Source: SIG459 sp045638085 (GTDB lineage: Bacteria; Bacillota; Clostridia; Oscillospirales; Oscillospiraceae). From it: DNA of 31,016 nucleotides. Location: contig JAZUAQ010000107.1 of the NCBI GenBank assembly GCA_045638085.1, forward strand, positions 1 through 31,016, written 5' to 3'. Both the position numbers and the translations under genes were made by a program. Positions within the stretch are counted from its first letter, which is position 1. Each line of letters opens with the position of its first letter. Below are positions 1 through 7,075 of this stretch, in pieces. A model generated the notes under the pieces. The model was given only the letters and a program-made list of their open reading frames with translations, had not been told where the DNA came from and did not search any database.

Positions 1-137
1 GTGGCATATTGCTGCCGACAGTATAAATACTGGTAGCCAACCCTATCTGCACACATTATCGTGCACAGATGCAAACTATTCTCTCCACTTGTGGCGATAC
101 AAGTTGCAACTTTATCGATAATCTCATAAAATATACC
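1..137. other. Leading intergenic stretch, no gene seen
   Basis: I find no convincing reading frame with a ribosome binding site on either strand in this stretch. It may hold the 3' untranslated part of a gene lying outside the window. No terminator hairpin with a T-run is visible here. Confidence 0.4.
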
Positions 138-168
138 TTGACTTTACACCAAACTATAATGATATAGT
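138..168 (+). promoter_or_regulatory. MerR-type promoter with 19-bp spacer and operator
   Basis: A -35 box TTGACT (138-143) is separated from a -10-like box TATAGT (163-168) by 19 bp, longer than the usual 17. A perfect inverted repeat ACTATA-ATGA-TATAGT (153-168) covers the -10 side. A stretched spacer with a dyad in it is the hallmark of promoters that MerR-family proteins untwist, and the gene downstream encodes a MerR-family protein, so autoregulation is a good inference. Confidence 0.65.
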
Positions 169-191
169 CGCGGTGAAAGGAGGTTTCAGAT

Positions 192-1085
192 ATGATGACC
201 ATCAAAGAATTCGCTACATTGTGTGGTTGCAACACGCAGACCTTACGGTACTATGACAAAATTAATCTGCTGAAACCGATTGAGGTGGATCAGCGGTCCG
301 GTTATCGCTATTACATGAAATCTCAGGCCATATCTTTTGTGAAAATCAAAAACCTTCAGGCCGCTGACTTCACAATCGATGAGATAAAGGCATTGCTTGC
401 CATGCCTGAGCAGCAGGTGATTGAAGCATTCGACCAAAAAATCGCAGAGCAGGCACAAAAGATGAAACGGATCAAAGAAATTCAACAATCATATCTGACC
501 GAAAAAAACAATATGGAGAAATTAGTACAAAGCGCAAGCGATTACCTGTTCCATGCTATATCGGATTTTGAAATGCTCCGCGAGTTTGGAATGTCCCCAG
601 CAGACGGAGAGGCTGTTGTTGCCAAGTTGAAAGAGTTCTATGAAAGAACTACTGTGCGCCATCTGCCTGCTTCTACCGATGTGCAAATGATTTTGAATGG
701 TTCCGTGATTAAGGGAACAGAGCAGATAATTGAAGCTTTCGAAGCTCTGAAGGACAAGGGCTACGATGATACGGTTCTGCTTGGAGACGAGGGTGTGGGC
801 AACTCCGACATCCTTACACCAAACAATAGCGAAACTTTGTGGGAATGCCATGACTGGCATTTTGTACATGAGTTCCTTGATAACATTCCTGAACTGCGAA
901 AGGAATACGAATATTGTTTCTATTTCCTGTTAACAGAGGAAAAGCATCCCTCTCGCATGGAATTCCCCATGTTTATGATCGCCGCAATGCTTCCCAAACT
1001 GGATTCAGAAGATATCCGCATTGGGTGCAGCGTTGAGCGTAGTGACGACGACCGGAACCATTTTATTTTGCTTTGCAGAAAATAA
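192..1085 (+). CDS. MerR-family transcriptional regulator
   Basis: The 297-aa product begins with a winged-helix MerR DNA-binding domain (about residues 1-70), recognised by the typical TLRYYDKINLL helix-turn-helix stretch and the following RSGYRYY wing. A charged, probably coiled-coil dimerisation helix follows (about 75-115). The remaining 180 residues form a separate C-terminal domain that I take to be the effector-binding part. It is longer than the metal-binding tails of metalloregulators and I do not recognise its ligand; it is not an obvious GyrI-like domain. The start at 192 follows AAAGGAGG with 8-nt spacing; a second ATG directly after it is equally possible. The gene stands alone, so its target is either itself or something outside the window. 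The promoter has the stretched spacer expected of MerR-controlled genes. Confidence 0.9.
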   Translation: MMTIKEFATLCGCNTQTLRYYDKINLLKPIEVDQRSGYRYYMKSQAISFVKIKNLQAADFTIDEIKALLAMPEQQVIEAFDQKIAEQAQKMKRIKEIQQSYLTEKNNMEKLVQSASDYLFHAISDFEMLREFGMSPADGEAVVAKLKEFYERTTVRHLPASTDVQMILNGSVIKGTEQIIEAFEALKDKGYDDTVLLGDEGVGNSDILTPNNSETLWECHDWHFVHEFLDNIPELRKEYEYCFYFLLTEEKHPSRMEFPMFMIAAMLPKLDSEDIRIGCSVERSDDDRNHFILLCRK

Positions 1086-1091
1086 GCACTT

Positions 1092-1130
1092 AAAAACCGC
1101 CAATTTTCAGTACGAAAACTGGCGGTTTTG
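1092..1130 (+). terminator. Intrinsic terminator after the MerR gene
   Basis: AAAACCGCCA and TGGCGGTTTT form a stem extended by A/T pairs around a short loop, starting 7 bases after the stop codon. The T-run in the right arm fits a rho-independent terminator. Confidence 0.85.
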
Positions 1131-1508
1131 GTATTTTACAACTCTATTTTGATATATAAAATTAGTTGCATTGGAGGTTGTCCTTTGGTGGCAGCGAAGC
1201 AAATATGACCGCACACGCAAATTTTGCTTTTCATGGCGGCAAGCTGATCCCGGTGAATTTGTTCGCGTCTCAGTAGACTAACGCCCCACTCATTATAAAA
1301 TAGGGGTAGACTCATCCTAACGACAAGTCCACCCTTATTATATCGCTATGCTCAACCATACAAATGTTGACAATTAAAGTACCAAATCGGACAAAAAAGT
1401 ATAATCATATTACTCCACCCAAAACAGACCGAAAAAACCTAGAAAATCAACGGAGTCAGGATCCATATTTTTCAATCTTAAGCCCCTTTTATTGGATACA
1501 TAGACAAC
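1131..1508. other. Intergenic region with inverted repeat, no intact gene
   Basis: This 378-base gap lies between the MerR gene and the 3' end of the ASCH gene. I see no gene with a credible ribosome binding site. A short open stretch at 1205-1276 could encode 23 residues (MTAHANFAFHGGKLIPVNLF...) and its frame is open upstream, so it may be the end of a decayed gene, but I cannot name the family. The inverted repeat at 1299-1339 is listed separately. Confidence 0.4.
1299..1339. repeat. 14-bp imperfect inverted repeat
   Basis: AATAGGGGTAGACT (1299-1312) pairs with AGTCCACCCTTATT (1326-1339) with one G-T wobble and one mismatch, around a 13-base loop. No clear T-run follows, so it is not an obvious terminator. 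It might be a mobile-element end or a recombination relic in this A+T-rich island. Confidence 0.6.
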
Positions 1509-1922
1509 TCAGTCCATTGTGATTTTAGAGAACTCCGCCTCAGTCAAATATCTGTAGCTTTGTGGCGCTTTAAGTTCATCCGAAATACAATGCAGCCCCT
1601 TTGGTGTAATGGTTGTGATGTTTCTCAACTCAATGCCATATGCCAGCTCCTTTTCTTCAAAATACTTTTGGAAAAAGGAATACTCAACAGCAGCTCTTTT
1701 ACCGCATTTTTTCCACAATTTTTCGGGCGGCATAGAAAAGATTTTTGAAACTTCACAAGCTAAGGTGACAGCTTTCACAGGGGAACTTTCATAAAAAATG
1801 ATAATATCATTTTCTTTTATCTTAGGAATGCGCTTCCTTAACTCTACAGATTTTTTCTTCTGTCTAATCAACTCTGCATATTGTGGCTTTATTGACATCA
1901 AAACACATTTTTTCTCATTCAT
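1509..1922 (-). CDS. ASCH-domain protein
   Basis: The 137-aa protein matches the ASCH/PUA-like fold pattern: an N-terminal strand with MSIKPQYAELI, a basic stretch RQKKKSVELRKR, then the strand NDIIIFYESSPVKAVTLACEV. ASCH domains are RNA- or modified-nucleotide-binding modules, and several act as RNases or N4-acetylcytidine amidohydrolases, so an RNA-directed role is plausible but unproven. Its ATG lies inside the last codons of the upstream 691-aa gene (8-base overlap), which indicates translational coupling and a shared function. Conserved basic residues (K20s, R28-R31) are where the nucleic acid would be expected to bind. No terminator is evident downstream. It could be an accessory, an antitoxin-like partner or a second effector. 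Confidence 0.85.
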   Translation of the reverse strand: MNEKKCVLMSIKPQYAELIRQKKKSVELRKRIPKIKENDIIIFYESSPVKAVTLACEVSKIFSMPPEKLWKKCGKRAAVEYSFFQKYFEEKELAYGIELRNITTITPKGLHCISDELKAPQSYRYLTEAEFSKITMD

Positions 1923-3990
1923 TTAGAACACTACCTTGCTTGTAAATCTCGAAAAATTGGCTTTCGGAAATTTCTCTGCTTGATTGAAACGATTCTTGGC
2001 GACCTAGTATTTTGCGAATCTCTTCTAAAGGTACAGGCTTGTCTAACAGCTCTGTATAGCTGAACTTATATGCAGCGATTAGTTGATCTGCACCACCTAT
2101 TCGAAGCATGTCTTGCCAGTCTAACACACCTAATCTTTTGTACCGTTTGTAAAGATTACTTACAGTATCAACCTCGACAGAGTCTAGACATGAACATGCT
2201 CGTATCATTTTTGTGCCATACATTTCGCCGTTACTAACATACCACAGAATTCTCGCAGGAAATTTAGTTATACGGTTTCTTTCTGACTTATAGTAAACAT
2301 TTTCAACACTCAAGGCTGGCTCAGTCTTTTCATTTGAAAATAAGCAGGGGTTAATATACGCAAGTGATTCATCAAATAGCTGTTTGGCGTATTCAGGCTG
2401 TATAGGCACAATATAACAAGGGATGTTCTCTCCAACTATTTTCAATGGCCATAAAGATTTTTCAATCTGCAAAAGAATATGTTGCTTATCTTTCGTTGTC
2501 TGCACCGTACTCTCATACGTTTCTTTTAGAACTTCAACAAGACTTTTAGTTCCTGTGCGATGTACCATCGGCAAATTCGGAAATGTTACTATTTGCCTAC
2601 AAATATTGTTTGCAAGAAAAGTTCCAGTATCTTCAAAAAAGCATGACTCCAGTGCTCCATAAAAGCTAGTATCCACGCCATTTTTATTTATGAAAACTTT
2701 TGAAAGGTTTTCATTTTTTGCATTTTCAATCAGTTTTACAGCCAGTCTCTTAACGAATGTATTTAATATTGATGGCTTAAGCGTATTTTTGTTGATAAAA
2801 ATATTGTTTACAATATAAGCATTATCACAAACGCAATATACAACCAACGCAGTTATTTTAGCTACTGATTTGACCAATAGAAGCTTTGTGTTTTTTGCGT
2901 TTGCCATCCAGCCACGCAGAGCTCTTTCAAAGGTGGATTTTTTCTTATCTCCATATTGTGAGTAGAACACATCAACGACCTCAGAGAACACTGCATGCTG
3001 CATCTCTGAATATTCCAGATCCAATCCAGATAGTTTCTGCGGTTCATATGCATCTGGAGAGCAAATTTCATCAATCGACTTTATCAGTTCACCGGGGCTT
3101 TCAATGAGCAACCCATAATTATCAAATATGTGTGTCGAATGGGAGTTGTTAAGCCAGCCCATATCATTTGTAACAAACACCTTTGCTCCACAGGCTATTG
3201 CATATGCCATATGGGATATGTCAAATCCAGTATTCGTATCGGCACCTGCAGTTTTGTATGAAAGTAATTCGTCCATCACTTTAGAGTAGCTATTTTTATC
3301 ATAATTATCTATTATCTCAAAATGACTCTTTGCAAAGTTGCAATGCTTAGTCCTCAATGCCGGGTCTTCTTTTTTGTTAATTTCCGCAAGTGCGTCTGGG
3401 GTTATATAATATGTCACGTTTCCTAAGACGTCAGGAGAAAACAATGCATCGGACTCAACACTGCCTCCATCACACAAATCAATAACAATATTTGTATCAA
3501 CAACCACTTTTATGGAGGTGTTTTGCTCACTTAAAGAAAAAATGTTGGGCTTAAACGGATTAGTTCTGTACCAAGTTGTAAGAGTTGTCTTTTTTACAGT
3601 TGATCTTCCGGGTCTTTCACCTATTGGCATAAACCCAACGGAACGCCAAAACCCGTCAATTCCGTAATCTCTTCTGCAAGACAGCTTCATTCCAGAAATA
3701 TAATATTTGTTTCTCTCAAAAAGCTCGTCTACTAAATATTTAGCCACACCAGTACCACGCTCATTTTGCGCAACACATAAATGAACAATGACCAGTGTTG
3801 AGCCCTGATCTCTAAACAATATATATCCTAATAAGTTCTCATCATTTGTAGCAGCGTAAATATGACCTTTTAATGCATATTCTTCAAATGCCTGTCTAGG
3901 CAAAAAGCCAACAGTATCTCTCGCAGAGTCACCTAAATCAATAACCTTATCCAACCAGTTTGAAGGATTCTCCACAACAATTAAGTCCAT
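1915..3990 (-). CDS. GNAT-PIN multidomain protein with extra C-terminal domains
   Basis: The 691-aa protein has four parts. Residues about 1-140 are a GNAT acetyltransferase with an acetyl-CoA loop (QNERGTGVAKYLVDEL, 75-90). Residues about 160-310 are a PIN-type ribonuclease domain with its acidic set D165 (VVVDTNIVID), E203, D257 (GFDISHMAYA) and D276 (FVTNDMGW), so the nuclease looks intact. Residues about 325-470 look like a degenerate second GNAT-like fold. Residues about 520-630 (PCYIVPIQPEYA, ARILWYVSNG, LYKRYKRLGVLDWQD) look PUA/EVE-like and I cannot name them with certainty. It is followed with an 8-base overlap by an ASCH gene. Combining an acetyltransferase, an RNase and RNA-binding-like modules in one chain suggests an RNA-targeting conflict system. 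Single PIN or GNAT toxins are 100-180 aa, so this is far larger than a classical toxin. Confidence 0.85.
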   Translation of the reverse strand: MDLIVVENPSNWLDKVIDLGDSARDTVGFLPRQAFEEYALKGHIYAATNDENLLGYILFRDQGSTLVIVHLCVAQNERGTGVAKYLVDELFERNKYYISGMKLSCRRDYGIDGFWRSVGFMPIGERPGRSTVKKTTLTTWYRTNPFKPNIFSLSEQNTSIKVVVDTNIVIDLCDGGSVESDALFSPDVLGNVTYYITPDALAEINKKEDPALRTKHCNFAKSHFEIIDNYDKNSYSKVMDELLSYKTAGADTNTGFDISHMAYAIACGAKVFVTNDMGWLNNSHSTHIFDNYGLLIESPGELIKSIDEICSPDAYEPQKLSGLDLEYSEMQHAVFSEVVDVFYSQYGDKKKSTFERALRGWMANAKNTKLLLVKSVAKITALVVYCVCDNAYIVNNIFINKNTLKPSILNTFVKRLAVKLIENAKNENLSKVFINKNGVDTSFYGALESCFFEDTGTFLANNICRQIVTFPNLPMVHRTGTKSLVEVLKETYESTVQTTKDKQHILLQIEKSLWPLKIVGENIPCYIVPIQPEYAKQLFDESLAYINPCLFSNEKTEPALSVENVYYKSERNRITKFPARILWYVSNGEMYGTKMIRACSCLDSVEVDTVSNLYKRYKRLGVLDWQDMLRIGGADQLIAAYKFSYTELLDKPVPLEEIRKILGRQESFQSSREISESQFFEIYKQGSVLNE

Positions 3991-4012
3991 ATTTTCACCC
4001 CTTTGCTTATTT

Positions 4013-4041
4013 ATTATAATTCATACGCAATGGATTGTCAC
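4013..4041 (-). promoter_or_regulatory. Promoter of the GNAT-PIN / ASCH pair
   Basis: On the reverse strand GTGACA (4036-4041) and TATAAT (4013-4018) are separated by exactly 17 bp. AAGGGG at 3998-4003 serves as the ribosome binding site before the ATG at 3990. Confidence 0.75.
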
Positions 4042-4061
4042 GAACAATAAGCAAAGCTCGG

Positions 4062-4159
4062 AGGTGATTATTCTTAATGCTCGAAATAAGTGCAACATCG
4101 AGTCAATTACCATTTTACACTTCTACTGTCCAATAATCCGCTCATTAAGATGATCACCT
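4062..4159. repeat. Long inverted repeat with 17-18-bp arms
   Basis: AGGTGATTATTCTTAATG (4062-4079) is matched by CATTAAGATGATCACCT (4143-4159) as a near-perfect reverse complement, with 63 bases between. Inside, CTCGA and TCGAG form a smaller dyad. A 19-codon frame (start 4077) overlaps the left arm but I do not treat it as a gene. The element could be a small non-autonomous mobile element, an RNA structure or paired regulator sites. Confidence 0.65.
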
Positions 4160-4166
4160 AGGCGCC

Positions 4167-4212
4167 CACGTATAAGCACGTGCTTTATTGTTGACACACG
4201 TGCTTATACGTG
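4167..4212. promoter_or_regulatory. Perfect 16-bp inverted repeat, probable HicB operator
   Basis: CACGTATAAGCACGTG (4167-4182) and CACGTGCTTATACGTG (4197-4212) are exact reverse complements 14 bp apart. The right arm fills the 17-bp spacer between the -35 and -10 boxes of the hicAB promoter, so a bound protein would block RNA polymerase. HicB antitoxins with a ribbon-helix-helix tail bind such dyads; that this one does is an inference. Confidence 0.8.
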
Positions 4213-4219
4213 CTATAAT
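4191..4219 (+). promoter_or_regulatory. Consensus hicAB promoter
   Basis: TTGACA (4191-4196), 17-bp spacer and TATAAT (4214-4219) match the housekeeping consensus at all twelve positions. It faces the hicAB genes. Such a strong promoter normally needs tight repression, in keeping with the operator dyad lying over it. Confidence 0.9.
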
Positions 4220-4255
4220 TTGTGTGAAGAATATAGATAAAGGATGTGAGCCAGC

Positions 4256-4441
4256 ATAAAATATAGTGAGCTAGAAAAGATACTAAGAAAAGCAGGGTGT
4301 ACTATACACCGGGAAGGCTCAAGCCACACACTATGGTATAGCCCCACAACAGGTAAGACATTCCCCGTTGGCAGGCACAAAAACGAGGACGTCAAAACAG
4401 GAACACTAAATTCCATCTTGCGTGCTGCGGGGCTTAAATAG
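4256..4441 (+). CDS. hicA: HicA-type mRNA interferase toxin, ATA in place of start codon
   Basis: Read in frame the segment encodes a complete 61-residue HicA: (I)KYSELEKILRKAGC, then GSSHTLWYSPTTGK with the catalytic histidine, FPVGRHKNEDVKTGT, and the end NSILRAAGLK. HicA is a small double-stranded-RNA-binding-fold RNase that cleaves mRNA. Family members usually begin M-K-x-x-E-L exactly here, but the codon is ATA (4256-4258), and an in-frame TGA lies at 4247-4249 with no ATG, GTG or TTG between. Either ATA is used as a weak start, which would lower toxin dose, or the gene has lost its start. AAAGGA at about 4239-4244 sits some 12 nt upstream. The rest of the reading frame is undamaged, which argues for recent change or continued use. 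Confidence 0.8.
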   Translation: MKYSELEKILRKAGCTIHREGSSHTLWYSPTTGKTFPVGRHKNEDVKTGTLNSILRAAGLK

Positions 4442-4476
4442 CCCTGTGGCATGCACAAAGAAAGGAGAAATTATAT

Positions 4477-4872
4477 ATGGCTAAATATGTTTATCCCGCA
4501 GTTTTTGTTCCAGAAGAAGAGGGGGGATACTCTATTCACTTCCCCGACTTAGACAATTGTTTTACTCAGGCCGAAACTCTCGAAGACGGAATAAAAATGG
4601 CAAATGATGCACTTTGTTTAACTCTTTATGATCTGGAGGAAAACAATCAATCTATTCCAAAAGCATCTAGTATAAGAGATATTAAAACAAACGGAGATGA
4701 GTTTACTACGCTTATTTCTTGTGATACGATTGAATACCGGAAGTTCTTTAATAGTAAAGCAGTCAAGAAAACTCTTACTATACCTGCATGGTTAAATTCA
4801 ATGGCTGAGCGCGAAGAAATCAACTTCTCAGCGCTACTACAAAAAGCATTAAGAAGTGAGCTTAATTTGTAA
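4477..4872 (+). CDS. hicB: HicB-type antitoxin
   Basis: The 131-aa protein has the HicB N-terminal partial RNase-H fold (YPAVFVPEEEGGYSIHFPDL, then TQAETLEDGIKMANDALCLTLYDLEE, about residues 4-56) and a C-terminal ribbon-helix-helix-like segment (KKTLTIPAWLNSMAEREEINFSALLQKALRSEL, about 98-130) expected to bind operator DNA. It neutralises HicA by covering its active site and probably represses the operon at the inverted repeat over the promoter. AAAGGAGAA precedes the ATG with good spacing, 35 bases behind the hicA stop. The strong ribosome binding site here and the poor start on hicA would skew output toward antitoxin. At 131 aa the size is normal for this class. Confidence 0.92.
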   Translation: MAKYVYPAVFVPEEEGGYSIHFPDLDNCFTQAETLEDGIKMANDALCLTLYDLEENNQSIPKASSIRDIKTNGDEFTTLISCDTIEYRKFFNSKAVKKTLTIPAWLNSMAEREEINFSALLQKALRSELNL

Positions 4873-4904
4873 AAGTCTTTTTTGCACTTGATAGAGGGCT
4901 TTTT

Positions 4905-5513
4905 ATGGCAAAAGTATATTTGCATAATCCAGTAATTATCCGTTGCGCCTCGTATGATGAAACTTCAAAGCTATGTAAAGGTTGCCCTTGCGATAATTTT
5001 GATGCCAGTCTATCTATTCTTTATCGAGAAATTGATGCTTTTTATTATGTTTTCAATAGTCTCGATAAGATACCAAAATTTAATGGCATCACAGATTCTA
5101 AACCCACAGAGAGGCTTCCCCCGTTGTTGTCTGTTCCATATATCACCAACGGAGCTTTTGCATGTGAACTGGCGTTGAAATATATATTGATTTCTTCAAA
5201 TATAACATTTCAAACTGGTAAGGGGCATAATCTAAAATATTTATTTGAGCTATTACCCGATGAGGATAAAAATGAAATAACAAACCATATGGTTGTAAAT
5301 AATGGAGTTTCTCCAGGAGAAATCTATGATGAGCTGTCTGTCATTGCAAACAGTTTCGTGGATAGACGATATATGTTTACTACCATAACAGAATCCTATC
5401 AACAGTCAAAACTCTTTGCGCCCTTCGTTCACACTGTTTGTAAATATGTGCTTGGTGAACCATCCGATGAAGATTTCAAATGTTACTGTAATTGTTGTGA
5501 TTTAGAGGAATAA
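4905..5513 (+). CDS. HEPN-like protein behind hicAB
   Basis: The 202-aa product has the pattern of a HEPN-type helical domain: GAFACELALKYIL (about 83-95), then a GHNLKYLFELLP segment (107-118), and NSFVDRRYMF (149-158), which corresponds to the conserved F-x-x-W/R-R-Y helix in this group. HEPN domains are often RNases in abortive-infection and toxin systems, but the canonical R-x4-6-H catalytic motif is not obvious here, so this may be a non-catalytic or variant member. Cysteine clusters occur at both ends (C24, C27, C29 and C193, C195, C197, C198), suggesting metal binding. It starts 32 bases after hicB behind GAGGG, in the same direction, so it may be a third component of the hic operon or a separate defence gene. 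Function is unassigned. Confidence 0.75.
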   Translation: MAKVYLHNPVIIRCASYDETSKLCKGCPCDNFDASLSILYREIDAFYYVFNSLDKIPKFNGITDSKPTERLPPLLSVPYITNGAFACELALKYILISSNITFQTGKGHNLKYLFELLPDEDKNEITNHMVVNNGVSPGEIYDELSVIANSFVDRRYMFTTITESYQQSKLFAPFVHTVCKYVLGEPSDEDFKCYCNCCDLEE

Positions 5514-5735
5514 TACTTAGACTAACGATAATGACAAAGTTATCAAGTGGATACTTGAACGTGCAATTAGCATAGCTTACGACGAACTTCCTTAAACATA
5601 TTTGTATGTCCGTTCAAACCTTTTTGTCCCCCCTGGCCAAATACAGATTACGAAAAGATAGGTTTTTAATCAATTTGCACTTGTAATAATTCCTCTCGCT
5701 CGACCTCCTAAACCCTATAATTACATTCCGACCAC
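5514..5735. other. Intergenic remnant region
   Basis: This stretch of 222 bases has no complete gene. An open frame without a start (about 5525-5596) reads TNDNDKVIKWILERAISIAY and ends at TAA; its amino acid composition is protein-like, so it may be a decayed gene end. No attachment-site duplication could be identified. It marks the right border of the A+T-rich island. Confidence 0.35.
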
Positions 5736-5772
5736 GTCGTCGCGGGCTTTGTATCGTTCGCGACGACTTTTT
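5736..5772 (+). terminator. Intrinsic terminator, forward strand
   Basis: GTCGTCGCG (5736-5744) pairs perfectly with CGCGACGAC (5759-5767), followed by TTTTT. It probably ends transcription coming from the hicAB-HEPN operon. Confidence 0.8.
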
Positions 5773-5824
5773 ATTAAAAGGTCATCGTTCACAAAATTCA
5801 AATAATTAAACGCCACTCTGACAT

Positions 5825-5855
5825 AAAAAAAGACCGCCTTGTGCGGTCTTTTTTT
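5825..5855. terminator. Bidirectional terminator of the ABC operon
   Basis: AAAAAAAGACCGC (5825-5837) pairs with GCGGTCTTTTTTT (5843-5855) around a 5-base loop. It works on either strand and closes the reverse-strand sigma/ABC operon whose last stop codon is 15 bases away. Confidence 0.9.
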
Positions 5856-5869
5856 ATATGGAGGTTCGT

Positions 5870-7075
5870 TTATCTTCCGCTGATCTGACGGCGGTAATAG
5901 ATACGACTTCCGAGCCAAGCCAGCAGCGCTGCTGCCACAATGTAGAACAATGGAACGATTTGATATGCGGTGAACTGCGTTCCAAACAGAGAAACCAAGC
6001 GAAGGTCGAAAGTGCTCCACATGGCCAAAAAACATGTAGGAAGATAATCCCATAACTGCCCCAACACGCGATATTCCGCCGGTATTTGAATAATCATTCC
6101 AGCAATAATCAGCCCTGCGGTAATGGACATTGCAGCAATGCTGCTGTGGAAGATTTCTGACAGGAACATGACAAATATGCTGATCAAAAACGCAGCAACC
6201 AGCAGACAGCCGTATGCAATCAGACAGGCTTGTCCTAAGGTGATATTGCCTGCGTAGTTGGCGTAAAAAATCTGCATCGCGGCATCAAAGCCCTCTGAAC
6301 CATATACGCACAGACTCAGCACCCAAGTCAGCACCGTCATCAGCAAGGCACCAATGCAGCCCACGGTGACACCGGAAAGCAGCTTGACCCAATAGAGCCG
6401 TTTTTTTCCGTTAGCAGTGCACAGCACAAGCTGCTCTGTTCGGTGAGTGCGCTCGTCGGGGAAGCTGCTGGAAAGGGCGATGGCGGCATAGAGCAGCATC
6501 ATGAAACCTATGGTGAGAAATGTCTCCAGGATGTACTTATATGCCTCATGGAACTGATATACAACAGGGGTTTCGAGCTTATCGGCCTGTTCCTGCCAAT
6601 ATGCGATCTCGGCTTCGGTCAGATGGTTGTTAACAGCCGCTTCTTCAAAGCGCGCCATCATGGCAGCATATAATGCATCTTCATCGGGAACCCACTTTGC
6701 GGCTGCTTGTTTATCCATGCCGGTCCATGCTCGGATCAAATCAAAAATTTCGCTGTAGGGACGGGCGTAGGTTTGGTATTCTTCCGTCAAAACATAATTG
6801 CCTTCGATTGGCAAATCTTCGTAAGCGGCAATAGTTTCCTCCAGCAGGGACTGGTCTATAGGCTTGCCGCTGAGCGCTTTGCGATACGCCTGATCAATCA
6901 GATGTTGTTCGTAATTGGTGCTTATTGGTTCGCCATTTACGGAATAGGTTCCCAACAAAGGAAACAGGATTAAAAAGACAATAGCAACCATGCATACAAG
7001 GAGAGAGAGCCAAAGCAGTTTCTTCTGCATCAGCTTTTTCAGCTCATAAGCATACAGGGTCATCAGATTACTCAT
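5870..7075 (-). CDS. ABC-2 type transporter permease
   Basis: The 401-aa membrane protein has one N-terminal membrane segment (LLWLSLLVCMVAIVFLILFPLLG), a large extracytoplasmic region of about 150 residues, then about five C-terminal segments, the layout of ABC-2/DrrB-like exporters with a big outer loop. It would form the channel for the ATPase encoded just upstream. The start MSNLMTLYAYELKKL was chosen because GGGGAGGGAAGTT places the ribosome binding site 8 bases before this ATG and the start overlaps the ATPase stop codon by 8 bases. The substrate is not readable from sequence; related four-gene operons are usually linked to peptide antibiotic or envelope stress, which is an inference. 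Confidence 0.9.
   Translation of the reverse strand: MSNLMTLYAYELKKLMQKKLLWLSLLVCMVAIVFLILFPLLGTYSVNGEPISTNYEQHLIDQAYRKALSGKPIDQSLLEETIAAYEDLPIEGNYVLTEEYQTYARPYSEIFDLIRAWTGMDKQAAAKWVPDEDALYAAMMARFEEAAVNNHLTEAEIAYWQEQADKLETPVVYQFHEAYKYILETFLTIGFMMLLYAAIALSSSFPDERTHRTEQLVLCTANGKKRLYWVKLLSGVTVGCIGALLMTVLTWVLSLCVYGSEGFDAAMQIFYANYAGNITLGQACLIAYGCLLVAAFLISIFVMFLSEIFHSSIAAMSITAGLIIAGMIIQIPAEYRVLGQLWDYLPTCFLAMWSTFDLRLVSLFGTQFTAYQIVPLFYIVAAALLAWLGSRIYYRRQISGR

Noticed and set aside
1205..1276. Possible 23-codon gene in the gap after MerR
   Set aside because: No ribosome binding site and no recognisable product; at most a decayed gene end.
4077..4136. 19-codon frame inside the inverted repeat before hicAB
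   Set aside because: The spacing from GGAGG is long and the frame overlaps the left arm of the repeat; no support for translation.
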